A stretch of DNA of 64,000 bases from Phycisphaerales bacterium UBA5793 (GTDB taxonomy: Bacteria > Planctomycetota > Phycisphaerae > Phycisphaerales > UBA5793): NCBI GenBank assembly GCA_002418285.1, contig DIDT01000065.1, positions 57,947 through 121,946 of the forward strand, written 5' to 3'. The position numbers and the translations under genes are program-made. Below the pieces are notes generated by a model. The model was not told the origin of the DNA, ran no database searches, and saw only the letters and a list, made by a program, of their open reading frames with translations. Of the stretch, positions 35,235 through 44,414 are shown in pieces. Within the stretch, counting starts at the first letter, position 1. Each line of letters opens with the position of its first letter.

Positions 35235-37718
35235 ATGATCAAACCAGCCACGCGGATCGGCCAGTCGCTTGCGGTGCTTCTGGCCCTTGGCCTTCGGGCC
35301 GCCCCCGGCGCGCAGCATGCGCCGCCTTCAACTCCGTCTCCCACTCATCCCCCCGAGAACGAGGTCTTCATGACGCCCCAGCCCGACAGCGCCCCGCTCC
35401 ACACCAACCGACTGGCGCAGGAGACCAGCCCCTACCTCCTCCAGCACGCCCACAATCCCGTGAACTGGCAGCCGTGGGGCGAGGAGGCCTTTGCCGAGGC
35501 CAAGACGCGCCAAGTCCCCATCCTCGTCTCAATCGGCTACTCGACCTGCTACTGGTGCCACGTCATGGAGCGAGAATCCTTCGAAAACGAAGACACCGCC
35601 AAACTGATGAACGAACACTTTGTCTGCATCAAGGTCGATCGCGAAGAGCGACCGGATGTCGATGACCTCTACATGAGCGCCGTCATCGCGCTCACCGGCC
35701 AGGGCGGCTGGCCGATGAATGTCTTCCTCACTCCGCCACCGCCCGATGACCTGCCCGAAGGCGACAGGTGGACCGCGCTGGCGCCCTTCTGGGGCGGCAC
35801 CTACTTCCCACCACAAGACGCCATGGGCCGACCGGGCTGGCCCCGCGTCGTGCAGTCGCTCTCTGCCGCGTGGAACGAACAGCGATCCGATGTCCTCGAT
35901 CAGGCCAAGCGACTCGCCGGCGATGTCCGCACCCGCCTTTCGCTGCATGGCGACGCCACTCCGGTCGGTCCCGGCGATGTGAGTACGGCGGTCATGACGC
36001 TGCTGCGCATCTTCGATCGCGCCAACGGCGGCTTCGGACAGGCGCCCAAGTTTCCCCAGCCCGTCTTTCTCGATCTGCTCATGGCCAGTCGCGACTCCAT
36101 CGGCGGCGAATCGTCGCGCGATCGCGTGGACGAAGCGCTGAGCATCACCCTCGATCGCATGGCGATGGGTGGGATGTACGACCAGGTGGGCGGCGGCTTC
36201 CACCGGTACAGCACCGACGCGCAGTGGATCGTGCCCCACTTCGAAAAGATGCTCTACGACAACGGCCAGCTCGCCGAGGTCTACGCCCGCGCTGCCAGAA
36301 GCACCGACGATCCTTATTACAAACAAATCGCCGACGAGATCTGCGCCTACGTGTTGCGCGAGATGACCGATCCAAATACCGGCGCCTTCTACAGCGCGCA
36401 GGATGCAGAGGTCAACCACCGCGAAGGACTGAACTATCTCTGGACACCCGAGCAGGTGCAGGACGCGCTGAAAGAGGCGGGCGAAGCATCGCTCACTGCT
36501 GTCGCGATCAAGGCATACGGCCTGGACCATGACGCCAACTTCCGCGACCCGCATCACCCTGAAGATGACCCGAAGCACATCCTGCTGCTTACCGCCCATC
36601 CGGATCTGCTCACCAAGTCACTCAACCTCACGCGGCAGCAGCTTGATGCGCAACTCACTCGCATCAACGCGGCGCTGCTCAAGGTGCGCGACGAGCGTGA
36701 TCAGCCCGGCGTCGATGACAAGATCCTCGCCGGCTGGAACGGCCTGATGATCGCGGGTTTGGCCGACTGCGCCGAAGTACTCGACAAACCGGAATACCGC
36801 GAGGCGGCCGCTCGCGCCTGGGGGTTCATCAACACAACCATGCGCGATGAGAGCGGTGGTTTGCTGCGCACCTTCCGCGCCGGGCGCGCCGCCATCCCCG
36901 CCTTCTGCGAAGACTACGCGCTGCTTGCACACGGCCTGATCGCGCTGCACAGGAGCAATCCCAACGCCGGCTACCTCGATGCCGCAGCCAAACTCATGAA
37001 TGACGCCCGCTCGCTCTTCTGGGATGACCAGCGCGGTGGCTGGTTCGATACGCGACGGGGCAGCACGGATGTCTTCTTCCGCGCCCGCTCACTTAGCGAC
37101 GGCGCGCTGCCCTGCGCCGGCAGCGTCATGCTCAACAACCTCATCGATCTCTACGAACTCGACGGCGAAAACCACTGGCTCGATGATGCCTTTGCCGCGC
37201 TCACCGCCATCTCCGCCGATCTGCATGAGAATCCCATCGGCATGGCCGACTCGACGCGCGCGCTGCTCCGCCTGATCGACATCGATCCGCAGCGCGTCTA
37301 CCGCATCGGGCGCGGCGCTGGCGATCCGAATCGATTCGTTGATGTCGCCGTCTCGGCGGACGAAGTCGATCTGGTTGACGAAACCTCGGCAGAGATTGCC
37401 GTGACCCTCATGGCCAGACAGGGATACCACATCAACGCCAACAACCCCGGCAGCGAAGGCGTCGTGCCGCTCTCATTCGAACTTGTCGACGGCGCCGGTC
37501 TCGCCATGGCGCCCGCCTACCCGCCGGGCATGGACTTCGGCATGGCGGATCAGACGATTCGAGTGCACGAACACTCCGTCACCGTACCGATCCTCATCCG
37601 CCGCGTCGGCGAAGTGGCCGGCCAGCCGCGCCTGATGGTCACCTACCAGGCCTGCAACGACACCGCCTGCCTCAAGCCAGTGACGGAAGAGGTGCCGGTG
37701 ACGATCAAGGTGAAGTGA
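35235..37718 (+). CDS. Secreted DUF255 thioredoxin-domain protein with DsbD-alpha domain
   Basis: The 827-residue protein starts with a signal-like segment (MIKPATRIGQSLAVLLALGL). The N-terminal domain is the YyaL/SPATA20 thioredoxin fold: QETSPYLLQHAHNPVNW, GYSTCYWCHVMERESFEN (Cys105 and Cys108 form the CxxC), FVCIKVDREERPDVD and GQGGWPMNVFLTP. An alpha-toroid follows to about residue 700 (for example YDQVGGGFHRYSTD, FEKMLYDNGQLAE, LAGWNGLMIAGLA). The last 110 residues are a DsbD-alpha domain ending in VTYQACNDTACLKP (Cys807, Cys812). Classical YyaL is about 690 residues and lacks this tail. A periplasmic redox role is inferred from tail and signal. A second start is ATG 35370, without a signal. 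Confidence 0.85.
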   Translation: MIKPATRIGQSLAVLLALGLRAAPGAQHAPPSTPSPTHPPENEVFMTPQPDSAPLHTNRLAQETSPYLLQHAHNPVNWQPWGEEAFAEAKTRQVPILVSIGYSTCYWCHVMERESFENEDTAKLMNEHFVCIKVDREERPDVDDLYMSAVIALTGQGGWPMNVFLTPPPPDDLPEGDRWTALAPFWGGTYFPPQDAMGRPGWPRVVQSLSAAWNEQRSDVLDQAKRLAGDVRTRLSLHGDATPVGPGDVSTAVMTLLRIFDRANGGFGQAPKFPQPVFLDLLMASRDSIGGESSRDRVDEALSITLDRMAMGGMYDQVGGGFHRYSTDAQWIVPHFEKMLYDNGQLAEVYARAARSTDDPYYKQIADEICAYVLREMTDPNTGAFYSAQDAEVNHREGLNYLWTPEQVQDALKEAGEASLTAVAIKAYGLDHDANFRDPHHPEDDPKHILLLTAHPDLLTKSLNLTRQQLDAQLTRINAALLKVRDERDQPGVDDKILAGWNGLMIAGLADCAEVLDKPEYREAAARAWGFINTTMRDESGGLLRTFRAGRAAIPAFCEDYALLAHGLIALHRSNPNAGYLDAAAKLMNDARSLFWDDQRGGWFDTRRGSTDVFFRARSLSDGALPCAGSVMLNNLIDLYELDGENHWLDDAFAALTAISADLHENPIGMADSTRALLRLIDIDPQRVYRIGRGAGDPNRFVDVAVSADEVDLVDETSAEIAVTLMARQGYHINANNPGSEGVVPLSFELVDGAGLAMAPAYPPGMDFGMADQTIRVHEHSVTVPILIRRVGEVAGQPRLMVTYQACNDTACLKPVTEEVPVTIKVK

Positions 37719-37741
37719 ATCGAGGTACGTACGAGCCGCAG

Positions 37742-37781
37742 AAAAAAAGCGAGCCGCCGCATGATGCGACAGCTCGCTCAT
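37742..37781 (-). terminator. Rho-independent terminator after PEP-CTERM-like gene
   Basis: On the minus strand GAGCGAGC...GCTCGCT, with additional pairing around GCGG/CGCA, is followed by a run of seven T (37742-37748). It sits about 30 bases past the stop of the minus-strand gene at 37813. The opposing plus-strand gene ends 24 bases before it. Confidence 0.8.
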
Positions 37782-37812
37782 TCGAGTCAATTCAAAAGAC
37801 CGTCTGGTGGAT

Positions 37813-38523
37813 TCAACTCTGACCGCGCAGCACGCGCCGCCGCAGCGGGACCATGCCCACCAAACCGACGCCTGCGAGCAGTACGGGCATGGGCAGGGGG
37901 ATGGACGTCGGATTCAGCTCAAAGGCCATTCCACCCAGCGAATAGGTCTGCCACGAGCCGCCTTCGTACTTGAAGGCAGATCCGTCACCGCTTGAGAGGT
38001 ACTGCCATGCCCAGGCTTTGCTGGAAGTAGTGGACTCGCCAATGATCTGCAGCCAGTAAGTACTGCTGCCCAACGTAAAGTCCAGACTGTTCGCCGCGAG
38101 ATCGAGTTCGTAGCGATAGCCCACGCCTGTCGTGTACCCGGAGACTGCATCTGAGTACGTCGAGACCAGCGTGGCGTTTACGGAAATCGGCGTGAACTCA
38201 GTCGAACCCGGCAGACTGCTACTGTCGGACCAGATGCCCAGCACAAACGTCTGGATGCCATCCAGTGGGTCGGTCTGGAGGACATTGCCGGAACTCAGCG
38301 CCGAACCCCACCAGTGAATGCGTGTGATATGGGTGGAGGCCGACAGGCTGAAATCGTCCGCGACGGTATAGCCGATGTTCGGCGACGAGCCGACGTACCC
38401 GCCGGCGGACCCCGACCCGCCCGGTTGCGACCACACTCCGTCGGCCAGCACCGTCGTTCCCCCGAGCAGGACAATACCTGCAAACCCGATGCAGCCGCAC
38501 CTTCTCACGTGTGCTCCCCTCAT
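37813..38523 (-). CDS. PEP-CTERM-like sorted secreted protein
   Basis: The 236-residue product has a signal peptide (MRGAHVRRCGCIGFAGIVLLGGTTVLA, cleavage near ADG). A beta-rich body follows with YTVADDFSLSASTHITRIHWWG, typical of secreted planctomycetal beta-sandwich proteins. The C-terminus SIPLPMPVLLAGVGLVGMVPLRRR shows the PEP-CTERM/VPLPA pattern: a short Pro motif, one membrane helix and a basic cluster. Such proteins are cleaved and sorted by exosortase-type enzymes. No exosortase is visible in the window. A strong terminator follows the gene. The ATG at 38523 opens the signal peptide; an upstream ATG at 38622 adds unrelated residues. Confidence 0.75.
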   Translation of the reverse strand: MRGAHVRRCGCIGFAGIVLLGGTTVLADGVWSQPGGSGSAGGYVGSSPNIGYTVADDFSLSASTHITRIHWWGSALSSGNVLQTDPLDGIQTFVLGIWSDSSSLPGSTEFTPISVNATLVSTYSDAVSGYTTGVGYRYELDLAANSLDFTLGSSTYWLQIIGESTTSSKAWAWQYLSSGDGSAFKYEGGSWQTYSLGGMAFELNPTSIPLPMPVLLAGVGLVGMVPLRRRVLRGQS

Positions 38524-38763
38524 ACTGATATCGCCCTTGATCCAAGGGCTGCCGATCGAGCCGGCCTCGTGCCACACGCGCCGGCTCTGCGGAGAATAAC
38601 GGAAAGCAAGTCCCCATGTCAACCCGCTGACAATGAAAAGGCCTACTCGCCGCAGAAAAACTCTCGCTCATGGCAGACTGGGCAAAGATGCGGACCACAG
38701 CCGCGTCACAGGTGCGCCGACAAATGCCCCGCCGTGTCAGTCAGCTCCCTATTGTCTACCGCC

Positions 38764-39948
38764 ATGTCAATGATGCAACAGAACCAGTCGCGCCTGACCG
38801 CATGGGCTCACTCGGGTTTGCGGGGCGAGTCCATCACTCGTGAGGACGCGCTCTCCATCCTGACCGACGAGTCCATCCCACTGCTGCCGCTCATCCACAC
38901 CGCCGGCCGGGTGCGCGAAGCCTCCTTCGGCCGCGATGTGCTCATTCATCAGCTCCACAACGTGCAGAGCGGCGCCTGCCCCGAGGACTGCGGCTACTGC
39001 GGCCAGAGCCAGCACAGCGACGCGCCCATCCAGGCCTACCGCCTCAAGCAGCGCGAGGAGATCATCGCCGAAGCCCAGGCCGCCAAGGACAACGGCGCGT
39101 ACCGCTACTGCATGGTCCTCTCCGGTCGCGGCTCCAGCGATGAAGAGATCGACCACATGGCCGAGTGCATCGCCGAGGTCAAGAGTCGCTTTGGCCTGCG
39201 CACCTGCCTCAGCGCCGGCCTGCTCGATGAAGCCAAAGCAAAGCGCCTCGCCGACGCCGGTCTCGATCGACTCAACCACAATCTGAACACGAGCGAGCGA
39301 CACTACGAGCAGATCTGCACGACGCACACCTACACCGATCGCGTGAACACCCTCGCCGCGGCACGCGCTGCCGGCCTCGATCTGTGCAGCGGCCTGATCG
39401 TGGGCATGGGTGAGTCTTATGAAGATCTCGTCGACGTCGCATTTCGCCTGCGCGAATTCGAGGTGCCGTCGATTCCCGTGAACTTCCTTGTTCCAATTCC
39501 CGGCAACCGTGTGAACAATGCCGTGCTCAACGGGCAGCCGATCACGCCGCAGCTGGTGCTGCGCGTGCTGTGCATGTTTCGCCTCGTGAATCCGAAGGCC
39601 GAGATCCGCATCGGCGCCGGCCGCGAAGGACACCTGCGCTCGATGCAGGCGCTGGCGCTGCATCCGGCCAACAGCCTCTTCGTGGACGGCTACCTGCTCA
39701 CGCGCGGCTCAACCACGCGCGACACCATCGCCATGATCATCGATGCAGGATTCGAAGTGCGCCTCGACGGACACTGGCCCGAGGAGCTTTCGCGTTTTGT
39801 CGAGCATGTCAGAGCCGGCGGCAGCACGGCGTTCGACATTGACCACAGCGGCGAGATCATCCGCGACGACCGTAAACGCCTGCGCAATGCGCGACTCCGC
39901 GAAGACCCATCTCCCACCACGCTGCGCATCAACGGCGTCGAAGTCTAA
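38764..39948 (+). CDS. bioB: Biotin synthase
   Basis: The 394-residue protein carries the radical-SAM cluster CPEDCGYCGQS (Cys72, Cys76, Cys79), preceded by NVQSGA. It also has the BioB motifs YRYCMVLSGR, the second-cluster cysteine region RTCLSAG, HNLNTSERHY, LDLCSGLIVGMGE, PIPVNFLVPIPG and AEIRIGAGRE. It inserts sulfur into dethiobiotin in the last biotin step. E. coli BioB is about 346 residues, so the C-terminus carries roughly 40 extra residues. No other bio genes are adjacent. Start alternatives exist at ATG 38770 and 38773; the longer frame upstream to 38314 is unconserved. Confidence 0.93.
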   Translation: MSMMQQNQSRLTAWAHSGLRGESITREDALSILTDESIPLLPLIHTAGRVREASFGRDVLIHQLHNVQSGACPEDCGYCGQSQHSDAPIQAYRLKQREEIIAEAQAAKDNGAYRYCMVLSGRGSSDEEIDHMAECIAEVKSRFGLRTCLSAGLLDEAKAKRLADAGLDRLNHNLNTSERHYEQICTTHTYTDRVNTLAAARAAGLDLCSGLIVGMGESYEDLVDVAFRLREFEVPSIPVNFLVPIPGNRVNNAVLNGQPITPQLVLRVLCMFRLVNPKAEIRIGAGREGHLRSMQALALHPANSLFVDGYLLTRGSTTRDTIAMIIDAGFEVRLDGHWPEELSRFVEHVRAGGSTAFDIDHSGEIIRDDRKRLRNARLREDPSPTTLRINGVEV

Positions 39949-39970
39949 AGATCGTCAAACCGTCGAGCGA

Positions 39971-41122
39971 TCAGTCGAGTTGCTCGCGGTACTCCGTCGG
40001 ACTCATGTCCTGCAAACGCCGGAACGTCGATGTGAAATGCCCGTGGCTGGCAAAGCCCGTCGCCACGGCGATCCTGGCAATCGGCACGCGCTGCGTCGCA
40101 AGCATCCACTTGGCCATCTGCACCTGGCGCTGCAGCACATACTGCTTGGGCGTCGTCCCGACCAGTTTGGAGAATGTCCGATGGAAGTGAAACAGGCTCA
40201 CGTCAACAAGTTCAGCGATCGTGTTCAGGCTCGGGGAATCGTCGTAATGGTCGTGAATGTAACCGACCGCGCGTGCCACGCGCTGATCATCGACGGCGCC
40301 CAGCGGCGGCAGATCGCCGCGATCGAGCGGGCGCAGCTCGAGGTACCACTGCTCGGCGGCCACAGCCGGCAAGGCGCGGCGGCGCTGGAACCGAATCCAC
40401 ACCGGCTCGCCCGACAGACTGAAAACCACGTCGTGCATCTCGTCGTCCCCAAGCTCAGGCCAGCGCTGGCTCGCGACGACACGCAAGTCGAGGAGAACCC
40501 GGTTGATGTTGATCTGCTCGGCGCTGAGCCACGCTTCCCCACTCGGGTCACCGTGGATAATCCGATCGTCATAGCCAACCAGCAGGCGGCACACCTTCGG
40601 ATCGCGCGGGCGGTTGAACCCTGCCGCCAGACGCCTCACGTACAGGCTCAAGGTATGGAGTTCGGCATCTGTAAACGCATCGCTCGGGCGGGTGATGATC
40701 GCCACCCAGTGCCGCCGATCCGGATAGCCGTCCGGAAGGGTCACACACGCGACAGGCGCTCCTTCTGGGAGTTCGTCGCACACGAGCCGCGACTCCCCCG
40801 CGGTGCCCGAAGCGGCGCCGCTGCGCAACGCCTGCGAAAAGACGCCATCGTGGCGAAATCCTGACTCGATCCAGCCATCAACGGTTTCCGGACTCAGCCC
40901 GTCGACAACCAGCATTTCATCGCTGCGCGGCCGATGGGGCGCGACGATCCCCAGCACCAGCCGGTCGCAGCGCAGTTGATTGCAGATTGTTGATTTCAAT
41001 TCGCTGATGCAATCCACCCAGCTGTGAGGCGTCTTGCTGCTAGTGCAACCCACATCGCTGACGTCGCTGCTGGAATTGGAATGGGTGGAATACGCGGTGG
41101 CGGTCAATGCATCCGTGGACAT
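39971..41122 (-). CDS. AraC/XylS-family transcription regulator
   Basis: The 383-residue protein ends in two helix-turn-helix units of the AraC type: LNTIAELVDVSLFHFHRTFSKLVGTTPKQYV and PIARIAVATGFASHGHFTSTFRRLQDMSPTEYR. The N-terminal 250 residues are a sensing region without a recognised family, containing several Cys and a GDPSGEAWLS segment. The ATG at 41122 follows GGAGGAA by six bases. It is convergent with bioB and separated from the Nudix gene by 198 bases; its target is unknown. Confidence 0.85.
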   Translation of the reverse strand: MSTDALTATAYSTHSNSSSDVSDVGCTSSKTPHSWVDCISELKSTICNQLRCDRLVLGIVAPHRPRSDEMLVVDGLSPETVDGWIESGFRHDGVFSQALRSGAASGTAGESRLVCDELPEGAPVACVTLPDGYPDRRHWVAIITRPSDAFTDAELHTLSLYVRRLAAGFNRPRDPKVCRLLVGYDDRIIHGDPSGEAWLSAEQININRVLLDLRVVASQRWPELGDDEMHDVVFSLSGEPVWIRFQRRRALPAVAAEQWYLELRPLDRGDLPPLGAVDDQRVARAVGYIHDHYDDSPSLNTIAELVDVSLFHFHRTFSKLVGTTPKQYVLQRQVQMAKWMLATQRVPIARIAVATGFASHGHFTSTFRRLQDMSPTEYREQLD

Positions 41123-41320
41123 CGAGTTCCTCCGAGAGTCTTGCTCGGCATGGTGAGTGCGGCAGCGCGCCGCGTTGACCTCCGTCTTGGGAGGTCATCA
41201 ATGAGGATAGGAACTTACACGATTGTTAACCATCGATGAGTTGAACGATTTTGTCGTGACTCGCGCGGAAAGGCCTTCCCACAACGTCAGCGACCTTGCG
41301 CATCTCGGAAAAAGTACGAT

Positions 41321-41863
41321 TCACCTCGTTCGGGTGGTCTGCTGCATGGTCCACGCCAGCTCGGGACCCGTGCAATCGATGTGCACCATGAAGAAGCCGC
41401 CCCGATGTTCCAGGAACGCAGGCCAGATGATCCTGCGGTCCGTCTCAGGGATCGACAGATTCATGACGTTGTCGAGCGGATGCCACTCCAGACGTCCCTC
41501 ATCAAGGTGGGTCCGAACGACCTCGACCGGCCGCGTCACCTCGTAGCAGAACAGCAGCCAGTGGCCCTGACCTTCGTAGGAACACTCGCTGACAATCCCC
41601 GTCAGTCGTAGATCCTCCGCGGCGACGTCGATATCCGCTTCTTCCTTGATCTCGCGAATGGCGCAGGTCGTCGGGCTCTCGCCGAGTTGCTGCTCCAGCT
41701 TGCCGCCGATCGGTGAGTAGAGCTCGAAATTCGGCGGCTTGGCCCGGTGTAACAGCAGAATGCGGCCCTGCTTGTCAAACAGGTACGCCAGCACGGCAAT
41801 CCGATATGGGAGGGGCTCAGACACGAGTCGGAATGTATCCCCCTCCCACCCCACCGACCACAT
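41321..41863 (-). CDS. Nudix hydrolase
   Basis: The 180-residue protein has a Nudix box with a two-residue insertion: GGKLEQQLGESPTTCAIREI followed by KEEADI. The REIKEE helix keeps the catalytic glutamates, while the final Gly of the box is Asp. Flanking strands (RIAVLAYLFDKQGRILLLHRA, LEWHPLDNVMNL) fit an ADP-ribose or (d)NTP-type member. The start is either ATG 41863 or a GTG 13 codons later with GGGAGGGGG upstream. It is divergent from murC with 76 bases between the assigned starts. Confidence 0.8.
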   Translation of the reverse strand: MWSVGWEGDTFRLVSEPLPYRIAVLAYLFDKQGRILLLHRAKPPNFELYSPIGGKLEQQLGESPTTCAIREIKEEADIDVAAEDLRLTGIVSECSYEGQGHWLLFCYEVTRPVEVVRTHLDEGRLEWHPLDNVMNLSIPETDRRIIWPAFLEHRGGFFMVHIDCTGPELAWTMQQTTRTR

Positions 41864-41939
41864 GGCCGCAGATTCGAAGACTGAATCCCCGGCGCGGAAT
41901 TGGTCGATCTTCGATGAGTCGGGCTACGGGTATCATCGA

Positions 41940-43469
41940 ATGAGGTGGATGAAAGGCGGAACAGAGTTGGGAAAGACAGCAGCGCAGACCATGAAGCCAG
42001 GACGGGCGAAATCCAGGAACAAAACCGAGGGCACTTCCGCCGGCCAGTCACCCGTTTGGAATGTCGCCGGCAGGCACCTCTACTTCGTCGGCATCGGCGG
42101 ATGCGGAATGAGCGGCCTGGCGCGCATGCTCCTGGCGCGCGGCGCTGCATGCAGCGGCAGCGACCAGACCCGCAGCGATCTCACCGATGCGCTCAACCGC
42201 GACGGCATGCCCGTCACCTTCGACCAGGAGTCCGGCCTCCTGCCCGATGAGTGCGATCTCGTCGTCGCCTCCGCCGCGATTCGACCTGATCACCCGCAGC
42301 TTCTCGAAGCGCAGCGGCGCGGCCTGACCATCATGCACTACGCCGAAGCGCTCGGCCGACTCATGCTCGGCCGCACCGGCGTCTCCATCGCCGGCACTCA
42401 TGGCAAGAGCACCACCACGGCCACGCTCGCGCACATCCTCATTCAGTGTCAGCGCGATCCTTCGTTTGTCGTCGGCGCCACCTGCGCCCAGATCGGCGGC
42501 GGAGCGCGAACCGGCGCCGCCGTGCAGCCCGGCTCGAACCAGCCCGGCATCCTGCTCGGCGAAGCGTGCGAGTTCAACCGGTCCTTCCACCACCATCGCC
42601 CCACCGTCGCGGCCGTACTCAACGTCGAAGAAGACCATCTCGATATCTACGGCTCGCTCGACGCCATCATCGAAGCGTTTCACGAGTTTGCCTCGCTCCT
42701 TCCGCCGCGCGACCAAGGAGGTTACCTGCTCATCGGCCACGACGGCGCCCACCGCAGCCAAATCGCGTCCGGATTGGAGTGCGAAGTCGAATCGATCGGC
42801 TTCTCGACACAGGCGGACTGGTGCATCGAGTTCGACCCCGAGTCGCACCTCGTCGCGCTCTCGCACCGCGGCCAGAGCGTCGCCTCCTGGCAGGCCCCCA
42901 TGCCCGGCGAACACAACGCCTACAACTCCGCGGTCGCCTGCGTGCTCGCCAACCGGCTCGGCTGCGAATGGGATCAGATCGTCCCCGCCGTCGAATCGTT
43001 CGCCGGCGTCGATCGACGCCTCCAGCGCCTCGGCAAGCGCGCCATTCCCGGCGGTGAAGTGCTCGTCTACGACGACTACGGCCATCATCCCACCGAAATC
43101 GACGCCACCCTTCGCGCGCTCAAGGCCCACGAAAAACCCAGGCGCCTCGTGTGCGTCTTTCAGCCCCACCAGCACAGCCGGACTCGATTTCTCCTCGAAC
43201 AGTTTGCGACCAGTTTCAGTTCCGCCGACGTCGTCATCGTCCCCCACATCTACTTCGTGCGCGACAGCGAAGCCGAGAAACAGCGCATCAGCGCTTCGGA
43301 TCTCGTCGATCGTCTGCGCCAGCGCGGCATCCAGGCCATGCACCTGTACCCCTTCGAAGCGATCGTCGAGCAACTCGAAAACGTCTGCCGCCCGGGCGAT
43401 CTGCTCGTGGTCATGGGCGCGGGCCCCGTCTGGAAGGTCGCACGACAGTTCCTCGGCGCCAAGCCATAA
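41940..43469 (+). CDS. murC: UDP-N-acetylmuramate--L-alanine ligase
   Basis: The 509-residue protein has the Mur ligase layout. It starts with a Rossmann motif VGIGGCGMSGLARML, then the ATP loop IAGTHGKSTTTA, the central LNVEEDHLDIYGS with the carbamylated-Lys region neighbours, and the C-terminal YDDYGHHPTEI and FQPHQHSRT of MurC. It adds L-alanine to UDP-MurNAc in the cytoplasm. The first 40 residues are basic and less conserved. Three in-frame ATG codons (41940, 41949 and near 41991) compete; 41940 is used. It opens a peptidoglycan cluster with murB, ddl and ftsQ downstream. Confidence 0.93.
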   Translation: MRWMKGGTELGKTAAQTMKPGRAKSRNKTEGTSAGQSPVWNVAGRHLYFVGIGGCGMSGLARMLLARGAACSGSDQTRSDLTDALNRDGMPVTFDQESGLLPDECDLVVASAAIRPDHPQLLEAQRRGLTIMHYAEALGRLMLGRTGVSIAGTHGKSTTTATLAHILIQCQRDPSFVVGATCAQIGGGARTGAAVQPGSNQPGILLGEACEFNRSFHHHRPTVAAVLNVEEDHLDIYGSLDAIIEAFHEFASLLPPRDQGGYLLIGHDGAHRSQIASGLECEVESIGFSTQADWCIEFDPESHLVALSHRGQSVASWQAPMPGEHNAYNSAVACVLANRLGCEWDQIVPAVESFAGVDRRLQRLGKRAIPGGEVLVYDDYGHHPTEIDATLRALKAHEKPRRLVCVFQPHQHSRTRFLLEQFATSFSSADVVIVPHIYFVRDSEAEKQRISASDLVDRLRQRGIQAMHLYPFEAIVEQLENVCRPGDLLVVMGAGPVWKVARQFLGAKP

Positions 43470-43531
43470 CACCGCGACGGGTCGAGTATCATTCTCTGAG
43501 AACGCTCACTCGTTTCGCGGGAGGATGGGCC

Positions 43532-44317
43532 ATGACGACTCAACTGCTGCTTTGTCTGACGCTCTTCGCCGCGTTGTGCACCGGTTGCCACGCCGCCAGC
43601 AGTGGCGACAAGTTCGAAGGATTCGGCACGCTCACCACGCTCTTTGCTCTGCCCGAGCGCCAGCCCGACTGGCCCAAGGGCGAGTTGACCGGCACCGGCT
43701 TCCAGATCGATCCCGACGACAAGGGCGCATCCCCGGGCATGCGCGCCATGTTGATGGCCCAAAGCGCCAAGCCCGCCGCGAACCTCTCCGCACAACTCCA
43801 GCCAGGTCGCCGCGCGTGGATCAAGGGCGAAGTCTTCAAAGACGTGATCCGCGTGGACGAGATCGAAGTGCTCCCCGTCCCGAGGCCGGGCGTGATTCCG
43901 AGCAAAGTCGCCAACGCCATCGGCCGCTTCGATCTCACCGAAGTCGGCGCCTGGCACAACCGCATGCCGCCGTCCACCGACAAGCGACATCTCACCTTGA
44001 GTATCCGCGCCGAGAACACCGCGGCGGACCGCAAGAACCGCGTCATCAAAGTCGAGCGCGTCTTCTACTCCTTCGACAAGGATCGCGAAGGCGTGCTCGC
44101 CCAGGACATGTCGATCATCGACCTCAACACCGGCCTGGCGGGCGGCAGGATGGAAATGCCCCTGCCCTACGGCAAACCCATCGATCTCGGCATCCGAGGC
44201 GAAGACACCTATCCCGACGGCCACGTCACCGATGAGATCTACGTCATCGTCATCCTCAGCGTCGGCGACGAACGCATCATCCTCCGAGGCCACTGCAAGA
44301 TCATCGCGGCAGTGTGA
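43532..44317 (+). CDS. Putative lipoprotein in the mur cluster
   Basis: The 261-residue product has a signal with a possible lipobox (LFAALCTGC, Cys19 as lipid site, with Cys rather than a typical Leu/Val/Ile at -3). The mature part contains GEVFKDVIRVDEIEVLPVPRPG and a C-terminal beta-rich domain (HVTDEIYVIVILSVGDERIILRGHCKI). No family was recognised. The ATG at 43532 follows GGGAGGA by seven bases. It lies 62 bases after murC and 97 bases before the AAA ATPase gene, so it is the last ordinary gene before the inserted pair. Confidence 0.65.
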   Translation: MTTQLLLCLTLFAALCTGCHAASSGDKFEGFGTLTTLFALPERQPDWPKGELTGTGFQIDPDDKGASPGMRAMLMAQSAKPAANLSAQLQPGRRAWIKGEVFKDVIRVDEIEVLPVPRPGVIPSKVANAIGRFDLTEVGAWHNRMPPSTDKRHLTLSIRAENTAADRKNRVIKVERVFYSFDKDREGVLAQDMSIIDLNTGLAGGRMEMPLPYGKPIDLGIRGEDTYPDGHVTDEIYVIVILSVGDERIILRGHCKIIAAV

Positions 44318-44414
44318 CGCGGGCTGCTCCGGGCCGTTCCGTTGGCGCGGCGAGCGGGGAATGTCGATATGATCAGATGAAAACGATCCCCGACTGGCAG
44401 CGAGGACACCGTCC

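Noticed and set aside
42048..43472. Minus-strand frame of 474 codons antisense to murC
   Set aside because: It lacks motifs and results from third-position GC in the murC strand.
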